DNA of 64,000 nt, from positions 1-64,000 of the forward strand of contig QCPF01000004.1 of assembly GCA_003212655.1 (NCBI GenBank). The letters run 5' to 3'. The position numbers and the translations under genes were made by a program. Below are positions 50,168-62,490 of the stretch, piece after piece. The DNA is from Prochlorococcus sp. AG-436-D21 (GTDB taxonomy: Bacteria; Cyanobacteriota; Cyanobacteriia; PCC-6307; Cyanobiaceae). The notes beneath the pieces were generated by a model that was not told the origin of the DNA, ran no database searches, and saw nothing but the letters and a program-made list of their open reading frames with translations. Within the stretch, counting starts at the first letter, position 1; every line of letters starts with the position of its first letter.

Positions 50168-50788
50168 ATGAAAAATCATACTATTCAAAAATTAATCTAT
50201 GAATTAGTTAGCAAGCTTTTTATATTTCCTATTTATAAATTTGTATTCAAAGGTCATTTAATAGGTAAAGATAATATTCCGCAAAAAGATTCCTTTATCA
50301 TGGTTTCTAATCATGGTTCTTTACTTGACCCTCCTTTATTAGGACATGCCCTTGGACGCAATATATCTTTTATGGCCAAGGCAGAGCTTTTTAGAATTCC
50401 CTTCCTCGGCTTTATTATCAAGGCTTGTGGAGCGTATCCTGTAAAAAGAGGAATTGCTGATAGAAACACAATTAAAACAGCATGTAAGAAATTATCAGAA
50501 GATAATTGTATTGGAATTTTTATTGATGGCACTCGTCAAAAAAATGGTCGAGTGAATAAGCCCAAACAAGGTGCAGCATTATTAGCCTTTAAAAATCAAA
50601 AATTATTATTGCCTGTCGCAATAGTTAATTCACACAGACTAATAAAATTTAGATGCTTTATACCTTTGTTTTCAAAAATAGTTATTAAAGTGGGTAAACC
50701 TGTTCAACCTCCACAAAGTTCATCAAGACATGATCTGAAATCTGTAACAATGGACCTTCAAGATAAAATTAATAATTTGATTGGATGA
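50168..50788 (+). CDS. plsC: 1-acyl-sn-glycerol-3-phosphate acyltransferase
   Basis: 'SNHGSLLDPPLL', 'GAYPVKRGIADR', 'GIFIDGTRQ'. Confidence 0.92.
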   Translation: MKNHTIQKLIYELVSKLFIFPIYKFVFKGHLIGKDNIPQKDSFIMVSNHGSLLDPPLLGHALGRNISFMAKAELFRIPFLGFIIKACGAYPVKRGIADRNTIKTACKKLSEDNCIGIFIDGTRQKNGRVNKPKQGAALLAFKNQKLLLPVAIVNSHRLIKFRCFIPLFSKIVIKVGKPVQPPQSSSRHDLKSVTMDLQDKINNLIG

Positions 50789-50792
50789 ATAT

Positions 50793-51446
50793 TTAGTTAA
50801 TTGGAGAAATAGGGTAAAGAGGCAAAACTTTTCTCCAGGAATTTATATTTGAATTTAATAAATTTTTATTTGATAAATCTAATAGTTCTCTCAAATCTTT
50901 TTTATCATCATATGTAGCTTCAAAAGAAAGTTCTTTACTATCAAGTTCTTTGACAACTTTTGGTAAAATTGTTTCTCGAATGATTAAATCCGAGGAGTTT
51001 TTTTCGTTACCACAAATTTCATATTTACCTGCAATAAAACCCTTACGTTTTAAATTTTTGAAAATCCAGAATGATTTTTTGTTTTTTAAGATATTATTTT
51101 TTGATGCAATTCTTTTCGCCATTATTTCAAATGAACTAAAACTGTCTAGAGGGCAATTTATTTGTTGTGAGATGGTTCTTGCTAAAACTACAATTAGTCG
51201 TGAAGCATTAAAATTTGCTGGCCCTATGCTGACAGATAACTTATTTATTTTTTGTAAATTTTCTTTGGAAATGAATTTGTTAAGATCATTTATTAAGTTG
51301 TTGCAAAGGTCATTATCAAATTTCTTGATAAATAATTCATCAGATTCTAGGTCATTGTTTTTTCTATACCCAAAGCCAAAAGAGTTATCTGTGCTATGAA
51401 TCACTAATGTAGAGTAATTTTCTCCGTGACTGAGTTTATTTGTCAT
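50793..51446 (-). CDS. tsaB: tRNA threonylcarbamoyladenosine biosynthesis protein TsaB-like
   Basis: 'LVIHSTDNSFGFGY', 'LSVSIGPANFNASRLIVVLARTISQQINCPLDSFSSFEIMA'. Confidence 0.8.
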   Translation of the reverse strand: MTNKLSHGENYSTLVIHSTDNSFGFGYRKNNDLESDELFIKKFDNDLCNNLINDLNKFISKENLQKINKLSVSIGPANFNASRLIVVLARTISQQINCPLDSFSSFEIMAKRIASKNNILKNKKSFWIFKNLKRKGFIAGKYEICGNEKNSSDLIIRETILPKVVKELDSKELSFEATYDDKKDLRELLDLSNKNLLNSNINSWRKVLPLYPISPIN

Positions 51447-51455
51447 CTATTACCT

Positions 51456-51707
51456 TTAAACAGGTAATTCCATACCTGGATTAAACTTAGACCATTTACC
51501 AAATTCATTTTCAAAACTTTCACAAGATTGAACATCCCAATCAGTTTTATAATCACCATTATTATCTTTAACTATATTGACATGAATGAATGGTTTTTTT
51601 GCTTTAAAATCAGGTAGATCACAAATATGATCAACACCATGATTATTCTCAACATCATGATATGTGATACATCTATCAACCCATTTACAGTTGATGCAAA
51701 TGCACAT
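51456..51707 (-). CDS. ycf34: Ycf34 family protein
   Basis: 'MCICINCKWVDRCITYHDVENNH' Cys-rich N-terminus and 'DWDVQSCESFENEFGKWSKFNPG'. Confidence 0.92.
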   Translation of the reverse strand: MCICINCKWVDRCITYHDVENNHGVDHICDLPDFKAKKPFIHVNIVKDNNGDYKTDWDVQSCESFENEFGKWSKFNPGMELPV

Positions 51708-51721
51708 AATAAATAAATAAT

Positions 51722-52939
51722 ATGAAAAATAGCTTTAACACAGATCATACACTAATAATTGATGAATTAGAAACAAGTATAAAATTTCATAACTTGGATT
51801 TAATCTTAGATTTTTTACCTAAGGGATCATATTTGGTTGGTGGTTATATAAGAGATATTATTTTGGGAAGAAAAACTGAAAAGTTAGATGTTGATATTGT
51901 GGTGCCTTCAAATGCAATTGAAATTGGTCAAAAGATTGCAGATAATATTGGATCAAAATTTATAATTTTAGATAAAAAAAGAGAAGTAGTAAGAATTATT
52001 CTTAATAATATTTATATTGATATTGCTAATCAAGTTTCATCTTCCATAGAAGGAGATTTATGTTCTAGAGACTTTTCGATTAATTCAATTGCTTTTTTAT
52101 TTGATAAGAAGATTTTGTTTGATCCATTAAATGGTCTTAAAGATCTTGAGATTTCTTTGCTTAGAACTCATTCTGAAAACAATTTATTAAATGATCCTTT
52201 ACGAATTTTAAGATGTTTTCGGTTTGTTTCAGAATTGAATTTTAAAATTGATTTAAGATTAGTTGATTTTATAAAAAAAAATAAAAGGAACTTATATCTT
52301 GTCGCAAAAGAGAGAATTACTTATGAAATACAGAAAATAGTAAATGGAGCAAATGCTCTTGATGCAGTATTGTTGATAAAAAAATTAAATATATTTGATA
52401 CTGAAAATTTATTTGAAGATTCTTTTTTTTTAGATTTAGAGAAAATTAATTATGGAGAACTTGATCAGGAAGAAAAAGATAAATATTTACCATCATTTTT
52501 TATTGCTCAAATCTTTGATGTTGTAACTTTAGAGAAACTGAAATTTAGTAAAGCTGATATTGCAAAAACTAAGTTATTGCGAAAATGGCACTTTTTCTTG
52601 AGAAATAAAAATATCGCTCAGTTAAATGAATTTGACAGATTTAAATTACATCAAGAATTAGAAATGTTTCTGCCATCTTTTATTTTTTATTTACCTCAAA
52701 ACTTACAATTAGATTGGCTTCATAGATGGCGTGACAACGATGATAAATTATTTCATCCCTCAAACTTAGTTAATGGCGATGTAATTAAAAAAAATATGGA
52801 AATCAAGGATGGACCTATCTTGGGAGAGCTTTTACAGTATCTTTCTAAGGAACTTGCATATAAGAGATTGAATAATTTTGATGAAGCTATTTATAAAGCA
52901 AAGCGATGGATTGAACAAAATGCGCCAAAATGTGATTAA
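51722..52939 (+). CDS. tRNA nucleotidyltransferase / poly(A) polymerase family
   Basis: 'SYLVGGYIRDIILGRKTEKLDVDIV', 'RDFSINSIAFLF', 'LLNDPLRILRCFRFVSEL'. Confidence 0.92.
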   Translation: MKNSFNTDHTLIIDELETSIKFHNLDLILDFLPKGSYLVGGYIRDIILGRKTEKLDVDIVVPSNAIEIGQKIADNIGSKFIILDKKREVVRIILNNIYIDIANQVSSSIEGDLCSRDFSINSIAFLFDKKILFDPLNGLKDLEISLLRTHSENNLLNDPLRILRCFRFVSELNFKIDLRLVDFIKKNKRNLYLVAKERITYEIQKIVNGANALDAVLLIKKLNIFDTENLFEDSFFLDLEKINYGELDQEEKDKYLPSFFIAQIFDVVTLEKLKFSKADIAKTKLLRKWHFFLRNKNIAQLNEFDRFKLHQELEMFLPSFIFYLPQNLQLDWLHRWRDNDDKLFHPSNLVNGDVIKKNMEIKDGPILGELLQYLSKELAYKRLNNFDEAIYKAKRWIEQNAPKCD

Positions 52940-52997
52940 ATACACATAGCTTAGTTTTGTTTAGAAGTTCAGACTTCAAAATCATTTTTAAAAATTT

Positions 52998-53417
52998 ATG
53001 AGTATTCGCATTTACATTGGCAATTTACCACAAGGATTTAATCCAAAAGAATTTGATACACTTTTAAAGTCAGTTTCTGATTCGATTAGATTTAAAGCAG
53101 TTTTAGATAAGGAAACTAAGGAATGCAGGGGGTTTGGTTTTGCGACTTCTAATAGTGAAGATAATGCCAATTTATTAATTCAAAAGTTAAATGGTTTTGA
53201 ATTTAATGGTTCTAAATTAAGAGTAGAGCTATCAGAAAAGAAAGATTCTGCTTCAAATAAAAGAAATAGTGGAAAATCAAATAAGAGTAATAAGAGGAAA
53301 AACTTTAAGAAAATCGTTCACAGTGATGCTCCTAACTTAGAAGCTCCTGATCCAAGATGGGCAGGAGAACTATCTAAATTAAAAGATTTGTTGGCTAACC
53401 AGAAGACTCCTGCTTAG
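52998..53417 (+). CDS. RRM-domain RNA-binding protein
   Basis: RNP2 'IYIGNLP', RNP1 'CRGFGFATS'; basic Ser/Asn/Lys linker. Confidence 0.92.
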   Translation: MSIRIYIGNLPQGFNPKEFDTLLKSVSDSIRFKAVLDKETKECRGFGFATSNSEDNANLLIQKLNGFEFNGSKLRVELSEKKDSASNKRNSGKSNKSNKRKNFKKIVHSDAPNLEAPDPRWAGELSKLKDLLANQKTPA

Positions 53418-54326
53418 TCATTTAATTCGAGAAATTAAAAAAGATATAGGAATTTCAAAAGCTTTTACTGAATTTTTTACAAAAGCCCTATTATTAAAGA
53501 CATCATAGTCTAGCCTCTCTATAGAATCTAATATTCCTCTGTAAAGACGTAAGGATGTCCAAACAGGCCATCTTGCATCAGAAGATAACCATTTGATTCC
53601 ATCTTCAGATTTCTGGAACCAATCGCGAGCCCTGGTTAATTGAAAGCTCATTAGTGCTTTCCATTGTTTGTTTATTTCACCATTTAAAAGTTTTTCTTCA
53701 GAATAATTAAATTTTTCAATATCTTCTTGAGGAAGATAAATTCTACCTCTTTGCCTATCTTCGCCGACATCTCTTAATATATTTGTTAATTGATTAGCTA
53801 TACCTAAAGCTATAGCAGCTTCTGAGGGGTCAGGTTTGGCACTCCATGGAGCGGATGTGTAAGCACTATCAATCCCCATGACATTCTGAGTCATCAAACC
53901 AACTGTCCCTGCGACTCTATAACAATAGAGTTTTAATTCATCAAAATCTTTGTATCTAAATTTATTAAGATCCATTCTCTGGCCATCAATCATGTCAAGA
54001 TAAGGTTGAATACTTTGTGGATATTTTTCAAGGGTGTCTAATAGAACGGCATCTAATTCCGATTTAATGTTGCCTTTAAAAACATTCTTTGTATTTTCTT
54101 CCCATGCATTTAAATTTTCTGCAAGTTCATCTTGTGATTTAGTTGAAGCTTCTAAGCTATCCATTATTTCATCTGTTCTTCTACACCAAACATAAATAGC
54201 CCAAATAGCTTTTCTTTTCTCTATAGGTAGCAGAAGGGTTCCCAAGTAAAAGGTTTTAGCCCATTTTTGGGTTTCTTTTCGGCATATCTCGTATGCTTGA
54301 TCTAGTTGAGAAATTGAATTTTTCAA
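53418..54326 (-). CDS. crtB: Phytoene synthase
   Basis: 'FYLGTLLLPIEKRKAIWAIYVWCRRTDEIMDS', 'QLTNILRDVGEDRQRGRIYLPQEDI'. Confidence 0.96.
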   Translation of the reverse strand: MKNSISQLDQAYEICRKETQKWAKTFYLGTLLLPIEKRKAIWAIYVWCRRTDEIMDSLEASTKSQDELAENLNAWEENTKNVFKGNIKSELDAVLLDTLEKYPQSIQPYLDMIDGQRMDLNKFRYKDFDELKLYCYRVAGTVGLMTQNVMGIDSAYTSAPWSAKPDPSEAAIALGIANQLTNILRDVGEDRQRGRIYLPQEDIEKFNYSEEKLLNGEINKQWKALMSFQLTRARDWFQKSEDGIKWLSSDARWPVWTSLRLYRGILDSIERLDYDVFNNRAFVKNSVKAFEIPISFLISRIK

Positions 54327-54366
54327 AAAGTTTTAGATAAATTTTTAAATTACTGGAATGTAAATC

Positions 54367-55809
<1,443 letters not shown>

Positions 55810-55857
55810 TTAAAGTTAGAACATAATAGTTTTTTTCGTTGATTATTTTGTAAAATT

Positions 55858-56205
55858 ATGGAAAAAATGCTTTTAAAATCGACTACTAGGCATGTAAGAA
55901 TTTTTACTGCCGAAGTGGTAGATGAGGAATTAAAGTTTCATCCCAATAAACTAACTCTTGATTTAGATCCCGATAACGAATTTATTTGGAACGAAGATTC
56001 TCTAAACAAAATAAATGAAAAATTCAATGAATTAATAAAAGACAGAGCAGGAAAGGATTTAGATGATTATGAACTTCGAAAAATAGGTTCAGAAATTGAA
56101 GGTTTGATTAAATTTTTGCTTCAAAATGGTCAGCTTAGCTATAACCCTGATTGTAGAGTAATGAATTATTCAATGGGTTTACCAAAGACAAATGAAGTAC
56201 TGTGA
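55858..56205 (+). CDS. ndhM: NAD(P)H-quinone oxidoreductase subunit M
   Basis: '[41 protein letters not shown]'. Confidence 0.94.
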   Translation: MEKMLLKSTTRHVRIFTAEVVDEELKFHPNKLTLDLDPDNEFIWNEDSLNKINEKFNELIKDRAGKDLDDYELRKIGSEIEGLIKFLLQNGQLSYNPDCRVMNYSMGLPKTNEVL

Positions 56206-56825
56206 ATAGATCATCCTCAAATAGAAGGCCAAGGAGAGGCTCAAATAGAAGTTATTATCCACCAAATCCAAAGGACATGGATCCTTATGGTCAAAGAAGC
56301 AATAGATTGCCTGCTTCTTCTGAACAAAAGATCAATTTTAGTACAGGAACCATTGCCGTACTTGCTGGAGTATTAATTTTAGGTGTTGGTATCGGGAGCG
56401 CTATTACCAGTACAACTGATGGCGGGCAGGGAAATATAGCAAGTCAACAACAATTAGATATGGCTGTTCCAGATCCTGAATTTTGCAGACAATGGGGAGC
56501 TAGTGCTTTTGTAATTGATGTTGAAATGTATACGACTTTAAATCCATCTACGAGTTTTGTAACGCAACCAGCTCTCCAGCCAGGGTGTGTTATTAGAAGA
56601 GAGAATTGGACAGTGTTACAAAAACAGGGCGCAATTAGTAATGAAGATGTAAGAGAATGTAAGCAAAGGATGAATACATTTGCTTATATTGGTTCTATAA
56701 GAGATAAGCCAATAGTTAAGTGCGTTTATCAGACTGATGTAAATGAAAATAAATTTATAATAAAAGGGGATGGACAAGCAGAAGACGGAGGAGTGGGTAT
56801 TAATAAAGAAGCAATTCAGTTTTAA
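56202..56825 (+). CDS. DUF3172-type cyanobacterial membrane-anchored protein
   Basis: Basic N-terminus, one TM, '[47 protein letters not shown]'. Confidence 0.82.
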   Translation: MNRSSSNRRPRRGSNRSYYPPNPKDMDPYGQRSNRLPASSEQKINFSTGTIAVLAGVLILGVGIGSAITSTTDGGQGNIASQQQLDMAVPDPEFCRQWGASAFVIDVEMYTTLNPSTSFVTQPALQPGCVIRRENWTVLQKQGAISNEDVRECKQRMNTFAYIGSIRDKPIVKCVYQTDVNENKFIIKGDGQAEDGGVGINKEAIQF

Positions 56826-56830
56826 AAAAA

Positions 56831-57775
56831 TTATATATTCCTTAAAGGGCTTTCTAAGCTAGCAAATTGTGGCAGGATATACTTCTTAAATACTTCTGAT
56901 GCTCTTGATGTATATCTTGATGGATTAGTAATTAATTTAAGCTCTCTTTTGACCTCTAAATCAGCAACGAATGCTTTGTGTATTGTTCCCGCTGATAATT
57001 CTCTTTCAATAGAAACAACAGGCAAAAAGGAAGCTCCTAATCCTGACTGAACTGCATTCTTGATTGCTTCAAGAGAGTTAAGTTCCATCTCAATTTTTAA
57101 TCTTTGAATATCAAGCCCAGAATCTCGAAGAAGTTTGTCAACAACTTTTCTTGTTGTAGATTGTGAGTCTAATGTTACAAAATTTAATTTGTATAAGTCT
57201 TCTTTTAAAAGCTCTTTTTTGGTCGCAAGTGGGTGTTTAGAGGGTAAAACTAATGCCAATTCATCTGTGGCATATGGAATGACTTGTAGCAAATTTTCTA
57301 AATCTACAGGTAATTGTCCTCCAATAATGGCTAAGTCAATTTGTCCATTTGCGACACTCCAACCAGTTCTTCTTGTACTATGAACTTGAAGTTGAACAGA
57401 TACATCAGGGTATTTTTGTCTGAATAGTCCTATCATTCTTGGCATTAAGTAGGTCCCAGTTGTTTGGCTGGCTCCAATAACAAGAGTTCCACCTTTTAAG
57501 CTATTTAAATCTTCAATAGCTTTGCAAGCTTCGTCGCATTGATTCAAAATACGTTCGCAATATTCAAGCAATAGTCTCCCTGCTTCAGTTAATATTGCCT
57601 TCCTTCCACCCCTGTCGAAAATTGTGATTTCAAGTTGTTTTTCTAGATTTTGTATTTGTAAACTAACCGCAGGTTGGGTTACATATAGTATGTCTGCAGC
57701 TTTTTTAAAACTTCCTTGAGCTGCTATCGCTTTTAGTATTCTTAATTGGTCTAGCGTAAATGGTAATTCTGGCAT
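56831..57775 (-). CDS. rbcR: LysR-family transcriptional regulator, RbcR/Ycf30-like
   Basis: '[45 protein letters not shown]'. Confidence 0.85.
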   Translation of the reverse strand: MPELPFTLDQLRILKAIAAQGSFKKAADILYVTQPAVSLQIQNLEKQLEITIFDRGGRKAILTEAGRLLLEYCERILNQCDEACKAIEDLNSLKGGTLVIGASQTTGTYLMPRMIGLFRQKYPDVSVQLQVHSTRRTGWSVANGQIDLAIIGGQLPVDLENLLQVIPYATDELALVLPSKHPLATKKELLKEDLYKLNFVTLDSQSTTRKVVDKLLRDSGLDIQRLKIEMELNSLEAIKNAVQSGLGASFLPVVSIERELSAGTIHKAFVADLEVKRELKLITNPSRYTSRASEVFKKYILPQFASLESPLRNI

Positions 57776-57858
57776 TTATTATGCCTACAATTACTTATAA
57801 TTCTAATGCTTAAGAGCATACTTGTTAAGAACAAAAATTATTTGAACAATTTAAATTT

Positions 57859-58587
57859 ATGGAGACTCATAAAACTTCTCTAATAATCTTATTTTTAATT
57901 TTGATTTTTGCTGTAATCCATAGTGGTGGAGCTGCTTTAAGGATTAAAGCAGAATCAATCATGGGACCGAGGTTATGGAGGTTATGTTTTGTTTTTTTAA
58001 GTTTGCCATCCGCAATTATCTTGATTAGTTATTTTCTAGCTCATAGATATGACGGAATCAGATTATGGAATTTACAGGGAAGTACTTTCGTTTTTATAGT
58101 GGTTTGGTTCTTAACTGCAATAAGCTTTTTATTTTTATATCCCGCTACTTACAATTTGCTAGAAATCCCTTCGGTTTTAAAACCTAAAGTTCGAATTTAT
58201 GGAACTGGGATAATGAGAATCACTAGACATCCGCAAGCTTTTGGTCAAATAATTTGGTGTTTTGCTCATACTCTGTGGATTGGTACGTCATTCACATTAA
58301 TAACTTCTATTGGCTTAATTTTGCATCACCTTTTTGCTATCTGGCATGGGGATAAGAGATTAGCAATTAGATTTGGAGAAGAATTTGAAAAGTTTAAAAA
58401 AAATACTTCTATAATCCCTTTTATGGCAATACTTGAAGGAAGGCAAGAATTTAAGATTAAAGAATTTTTTAGGTTATCTCAGTTTGGTATATTAATTGCA
58501 ATCGGACTACTTTGGTGGTCTCATCAGTATATAAATATTGCTGTTAAAACATTTAATTCATCATTTTTGTCTGAATTTTTCAATTGA
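57859..58587 (+). CDS. NnrU-family membrane protein (homologous to plant 15-cis-zeta-carotene isomerase Z-ISO)
   Basis: 'VIHSGGAALRIKAESIMGPRLWRLCFVFLSLPSA' and 'GIMRITRHPQAFGQIIWCFAHTLWIGT'. Confidence 0.85.
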   Translation: METHKTSLIILFLILIFAVIHSGGAALRIKAESIMGPRLWRLCFVFLSLPSAIILISYFLAHRYDGIRLWNLQGSTFVFIVVWFLTAISFLFLYPATYNLLEIPSVLKPKVRIYGTGIMRITRHPQAFGQIIWCFAHTLWIGTSFTLITSIGLILHHLFAIWHGDKRLAIRFGEEFEKFKKNTSIIPFMAILEGRQEFKIKEFFRLSQFGILIAIGLLWWSHQYINIAVKTFNSSFLSEFFN

Positions 58588-58619
58588 CAGTTTAAAATCA
58601 AAATAATAGTTATTTAAAC

Positions 58620-60641
58620 ATGCCTCAAGCTTCAGAAATTGCCTGGTTAATTCCTGTTTTCCCACTTATTGGAGCAGTGCTTTCTGGCTTAGGACTAATA
58701 AGCATAAATAAGAAAATTAATAATTCAAGAGAAATTGTTTCTGTAGGTCTGATTTCTTTTGTTGGTATTTCTGCGGTAATTAGTTACAAAGCTCTTATTG
58801 AACAAATTAATGGTTATCAAACAGTAGAAAAATTATTTGTATGGGCCAATGCTGGCGATTTCACAATACCAATGGGCTTTGTTCTTGATCCTCTTGGGAG
58901 TGTAATGCTTGCCTTAGTAACCACCATAACTTTGCTAGTAATGATTTACTCTCATGGTTATATGGCACATGACAAGGGTTATGTCAGATTTTTTACATAT
59001 TTAGCTTTATTTAGTAGTTCAATGATGGGATTAATAGTAAGTCCAAATTTATTAGAAATATACGTTTTTTGGGAATTGGTTGGTATGTGTTCTTACTTAT
59101 TGGTTGGTTTTTGGTACGACAGAGATGGCGCTGCACACGCTGCACAAAAAGCATTTGTTGTTAATAGAGTCGGAGATTTCGGATTATTACTAGGTATTCT
59201 TGGTTTATTTTGGGCAACAAACAGTTTTGATTTTAATGAAATAGCTACAGGAATTTCCCAATCAATATCTGACAATTCAATACCGACTTGGGCTGCTTTA
59301 CTACTTTGTTTTTTAGTTTTTTTAGGGCCAATGGCAAAATCTGCTCAGTTTCCTCTTCATGTATGGTTGCCTGACGCAATGGAAGGCCCGACCCCTATTT
59401 CTGCACTGATCCATGCTGCAACAATGGTTGCTGCAGGAATATTTCTTGTAGCAAGACTACAACCTTTGTATGAAATATTCCCCTCTATTCAGTTCATTAT
59501 TGCTTTAGTTGGAACCATTACTTGTTTTTTAGGAGCCTCTATAGCTTTGACCCAAATGGATTTAAAAAAAGGTTTAGCTTACAGCACTGTTTCTCAGCTT
59601 GGTTATATGATGCTCGCAATGGGTTGTGGAGCACCAGTAGCAGGAATTTTTCATTTAGTTACTCATGCTTGCTTTAAAGCAATGCTATTTTTGGGATCTG
59701 GTTCAGTAATACACGCTATGGAAGAGGTAGTTGGCCATCAACCTGTATTAGCTCAAGATATGAGATTGATGGGCGGTTTGAGAAAAAAAATGCCATATAC
59801 ATCAACAACATTTTTAATAGGTTGTGTAGCAATTAGTGGAATTCCACCATTGGCAGGTTTTTGGAGTAAAGATGAGATACTCGGAAATGCATTTATATCA
59901 TTCCCAGCTTTTTGGTTCGTAGGACTTTTAACAGCCGGCATGACTGCTTTCTATATGTTTAGACTTTATTTCTTGACATTTGAAGGAGATTTCAGAGGAG
60001 AGAATAAAGAATTGCAAAAAGAGCTTCTAATAGCTTCTAAAACAAACCTAGATGAAGAAAATGAAGAACTACATGAAGAACATGGCTCTATTCATGAGTC
60101 ACCCTGGTCAATGACATTTCCCTTGGTATTTCTGGCTGTACCGTCTCTAATTATCGGTTTTATGGGACTTCCATGGGATAGCAAAATTGCAAATCTACTA
60201 GATCCTGAAGAAGCAGAGAGTGCTGCAAAAGCTTTCGAATTAAAAGAATTTTTGCCTTTAGCGGTAGCTTCAGTTCTTATTGCATCAGCTGGAATCATTA
60301 TTGCTTATCAGGCATATTTTGTGAAAAAAATTAATTTATCAGTTTTATTTGCCGAGAAGTTTCCTAGTATCAACAGATTTTTATCCAATAAATGGTATCT
60401 AGATGATATTAATGAAAAACTTTTTGTTAAGGGTAGCAGAAAACTTGCTAAAGAAGTCTTAGAGGTTGATTCTAAGGTTGTTGATGGCGTCGTAAATCTT
60501 ACTGGACTTGTAACTTTAGGTAGTGGCGAAGGTTTAAAATATTTTGAGACTGGAAGGGCTCAATTTTACGCGCTTATTGTTTTTGGTGGCGTAATTCTAC
60601 TAGTTGCCATATTTGGTATTCAATCTCCTCAAGTATCTTAA
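58620..60641 (+). CDS. ndhF: NAD(P)H-quinone oxidoreductase subunit 5
   Basis: 'FWELVGMCSYLLVGFWYDRDGAAHAAQKAFVVNRVGDFGLLLGILGLF', 'PLHVWLPDAMEGPTPISALIHAATMVAAGIFLVARL'. Confidence 0.96.
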   Translation: MPQASEIAWLIPVFPLIGAVLSGLGLISINKKINNSREIVSVGLISFVGISAVISYKALIEQINGYQTVEKLFVWANAGDFTIPMGFVLDPLGSVMLALVTTITLLVMIYSHGYMAHDKGYVRFFTYLALFSSSMMGLIVSPNLLEIYVFWELVGMCSYLLVGFWYDRDGAAHAAQKAFVVNRVGDFGLLLGILGLFWATNSFDFNEIATGISQSISDNSIPTWAALLLCFLVFLGPMAKSAQFPLHVWLPDAMEGPTPISALIHAATMVAAGIFLVARLQPLYEIFPSIQFIIALVGTITCFLGASIALTQMDLKKGLAYSTVSQLGYMMLAMGCGAPVAGIFHLVTHACFKAMLFLGSGSVIHAMEEVVGHQPVLAQDMRLMGGLRKKMPYTSTTFLIGCVAISGIPPLAGFWSKDEILGNAFISFPAFWFVGLLTAGMTAFYMFRLYFLTFEGDFRGENKELQKELLIASKTNLDEENEELHEEHGSIHESPWSMTFPLVFLAVPSLIIGFMGLPWDSKIANLLDPEEAESAAKAFELKEFLPLAVASVLIASAGIIIAYQAYFVKKINLSVLFAEKFPSINRFLSNKWYLDDINEKLFVKGSRKLAKEVLEVDSKVVDGVVNLTGLVTLGSGEGLKYFETGRAQFYALIVFGGVILLVAIFGIQSPQVS

Positions 60642-60726
60642 TTACAATTGTGTGTCTTCACTGTCCATTGGGGTGAAAAAATACAGAAAATTTCTAGACT
60701 TTATTTAAGATAAATTTCTTATTAAA

Positions 60727-62367
60727 TTGAGTACTTATTTTTATACACATTTTGCGACACAAATGTTGGGAACTTTGGGAGCTGGAATGTCAAATTTTCC
60801 TTGGTTATCTGCTTCAATTTTATTCCCAATTGGTAGTGCATTTGTGATACCTTTTTTCCCTGATAAAGGGGATGGCAAAGAGGTGAGATGGTTTGCATTG
60901 TCTATTGCATTAATAACTTTTTTAATAACTGTAGGTTCATATATAAATGGCTTTGATATTAGTAATGAAAATGTTCAACTGAAAGAAAATATTAGCTGGC
61001 TCCCTGATTTAGGTCTTACTTGGTCTGTTGGGGCTGATGGCATGTCTATGCCGTTAATACTATTGACTAGTTTTATAACTGCTTTAGCAGTTCTTGCTGC
61101 ATGGCCAGTCAAGTTTAAACCAAAGTTATTTTTCTTTTTGATATTGGTTATGGATGGTGGGCAAATCGCTGTGTTTGCAGTACAAGATATGCTTTTATTC
61201 TTTCTAACTTGGGAACTTGAGTTAATTCCCGTTTATTTATTACTGGCTATATGGGGTGGCAAAAATCGACAATATGCAGCAACAAAATTCATTATCTATA
61301 CAGCTGGTAGTTCTATCTTTATTCTTTTGGCAGCGTTAGCAATGGGTTTCTATGGTACAGAAATTCCTAACTTTGAGTTTTCTCACTTGGCTGCTCAAGA
61401 TTTTAGTCAAAAATTCCAAATATTATGTTACGTCGGGCTTTTAATTGCATTTGGAGTGAAACTACCAATAGTACCTCTTCATACTTGGCTTCCAGATGCT
61501 CATGGAGAGGCTACAGCTCCTGTTCATATGCTGCTAGCAGGAATTTTATTAAAGATGGGAGGATATGCTCTTTTAAGATTTAACGCACAATTATTACCCG
61601 TTGCTCATGCTCAATTTGCCCCATTATTGATAGTTCTAGGTGTAGTCAATATAATTTATGCTGCATTAACTTCTTTTGCTCAAAGAAATCTTAAAAGAAA
61701 AATTGCATATAGTTCTATTAGTCATATGGGTTTCGTTCTTATTGGTATTGGGAGTTTTAGTAGCCTTGGAACAAGTGGAGCTATGCTGCAAATGGTTAGT
61801 CATGGACTAATCGGTGCAAGTTTATTTTTTCTTGTTGGTGCCACCTATGACAGAACAAAGACTCTTAAACTTGATGAAATGAGTGGTGTAGGACAAAAAA
61901 TGAGAATCATGTTTGCCCTATGGACTGCTTGCTCACTTGCTTCCCTAGCCTTGCCTGGTATGAGTGGATTTGTTTCCGAATTGATGGTATTTACAGGATT
62001 TGTTACTGATGAAGTGTATACACTTCCGTTCAGGGTAGTTATGGCCTCTTTAGCTGCTATCGGTGTAATACTTACTCCTATTTATCTACTTTCAATGTTA
62101 CGAGAAATTTTCTTTGGTAAAGAAAATCCTAAATTGATCGAAGAACGAAAACTTATAGATGCAGAGCCAAGAGAGGTTTATATTATTGCTTGTTTACTTT
62201 TGCCGATTATTGGAATAGGTTTGTACCCAAGATTAGTAACTGAGAGTTACATTGCGTCTATCAATAATTTGGTAGATCGAGATTTAACTGCAGTTAAAGG
62301 TGCTGTGAAAACAAATATTTTTTCAGGAACTAAAACAAATGAGATCCTAAAAGCTCCAACTATATAA
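60727..62367 (+). CDS. ndhD: NAD(P)H-quinone oxidoreductase subunit 4 (TTG start)
   Basis: '[28 protein letters not shown]', '[32 protein letters not shown]', '[32 protein letters not shown]'. Confidence 0.95.
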   Translation: MSTYFYTHFATQMLGTLGAGMSNFPWLSASILFPIGSAFVIPFFPDKGDGKEVRWFALSIALITFLITVGSYINGFDISNENVQLKENISWLPDLGLTWSVGADGMSMPLILLTSFITALAVLAAWPVKFKPKLFFFLILVMDGGQIAVFAVQDMLLFFLTWELELIPVYLLLAIWGGKNRQYAATKFIIYTAGSSIFILLAALAMGFYGTEIPNFEFSHLAAQDFSQKFQILCYVGLLIAFGVKLPIVPLHTWLPDAHGEATAPVHMLLAGILLKMGGYALLRFNAQLLPVAHAQFAPLLIVLGVVNIIYAALTSFAQRNLKRKIAYSSISHMGFVLIGIGSFSSLGTSGAMLQMVSHGLIGASLFFLVGATYDRTKTLKLDEMSGVGQKMRIMFALWTACSLASLALPGMSGFVSELMVFTGFVTDEVYTLPFRVVMASLAAIGVILTPIYLLSMLREIFFGKENPKLIEERKLIDAEPREVYIIACLLLPIIGIGLYPRLVTESYIASINNLVDRDLTAVKGAVKTNIFSGTKTNEILKAPTI

Positions 62368-62490
62368 TTTTTAAAATTAATGCGATATTGTTTGGCATTA
62401 AATAATTAAGGGTATATCTTATGTATAGTTATTACCTATTTAAAAATATCTAACTACAACCCTATTCATAGACAACAATTAGGGCCTAGA

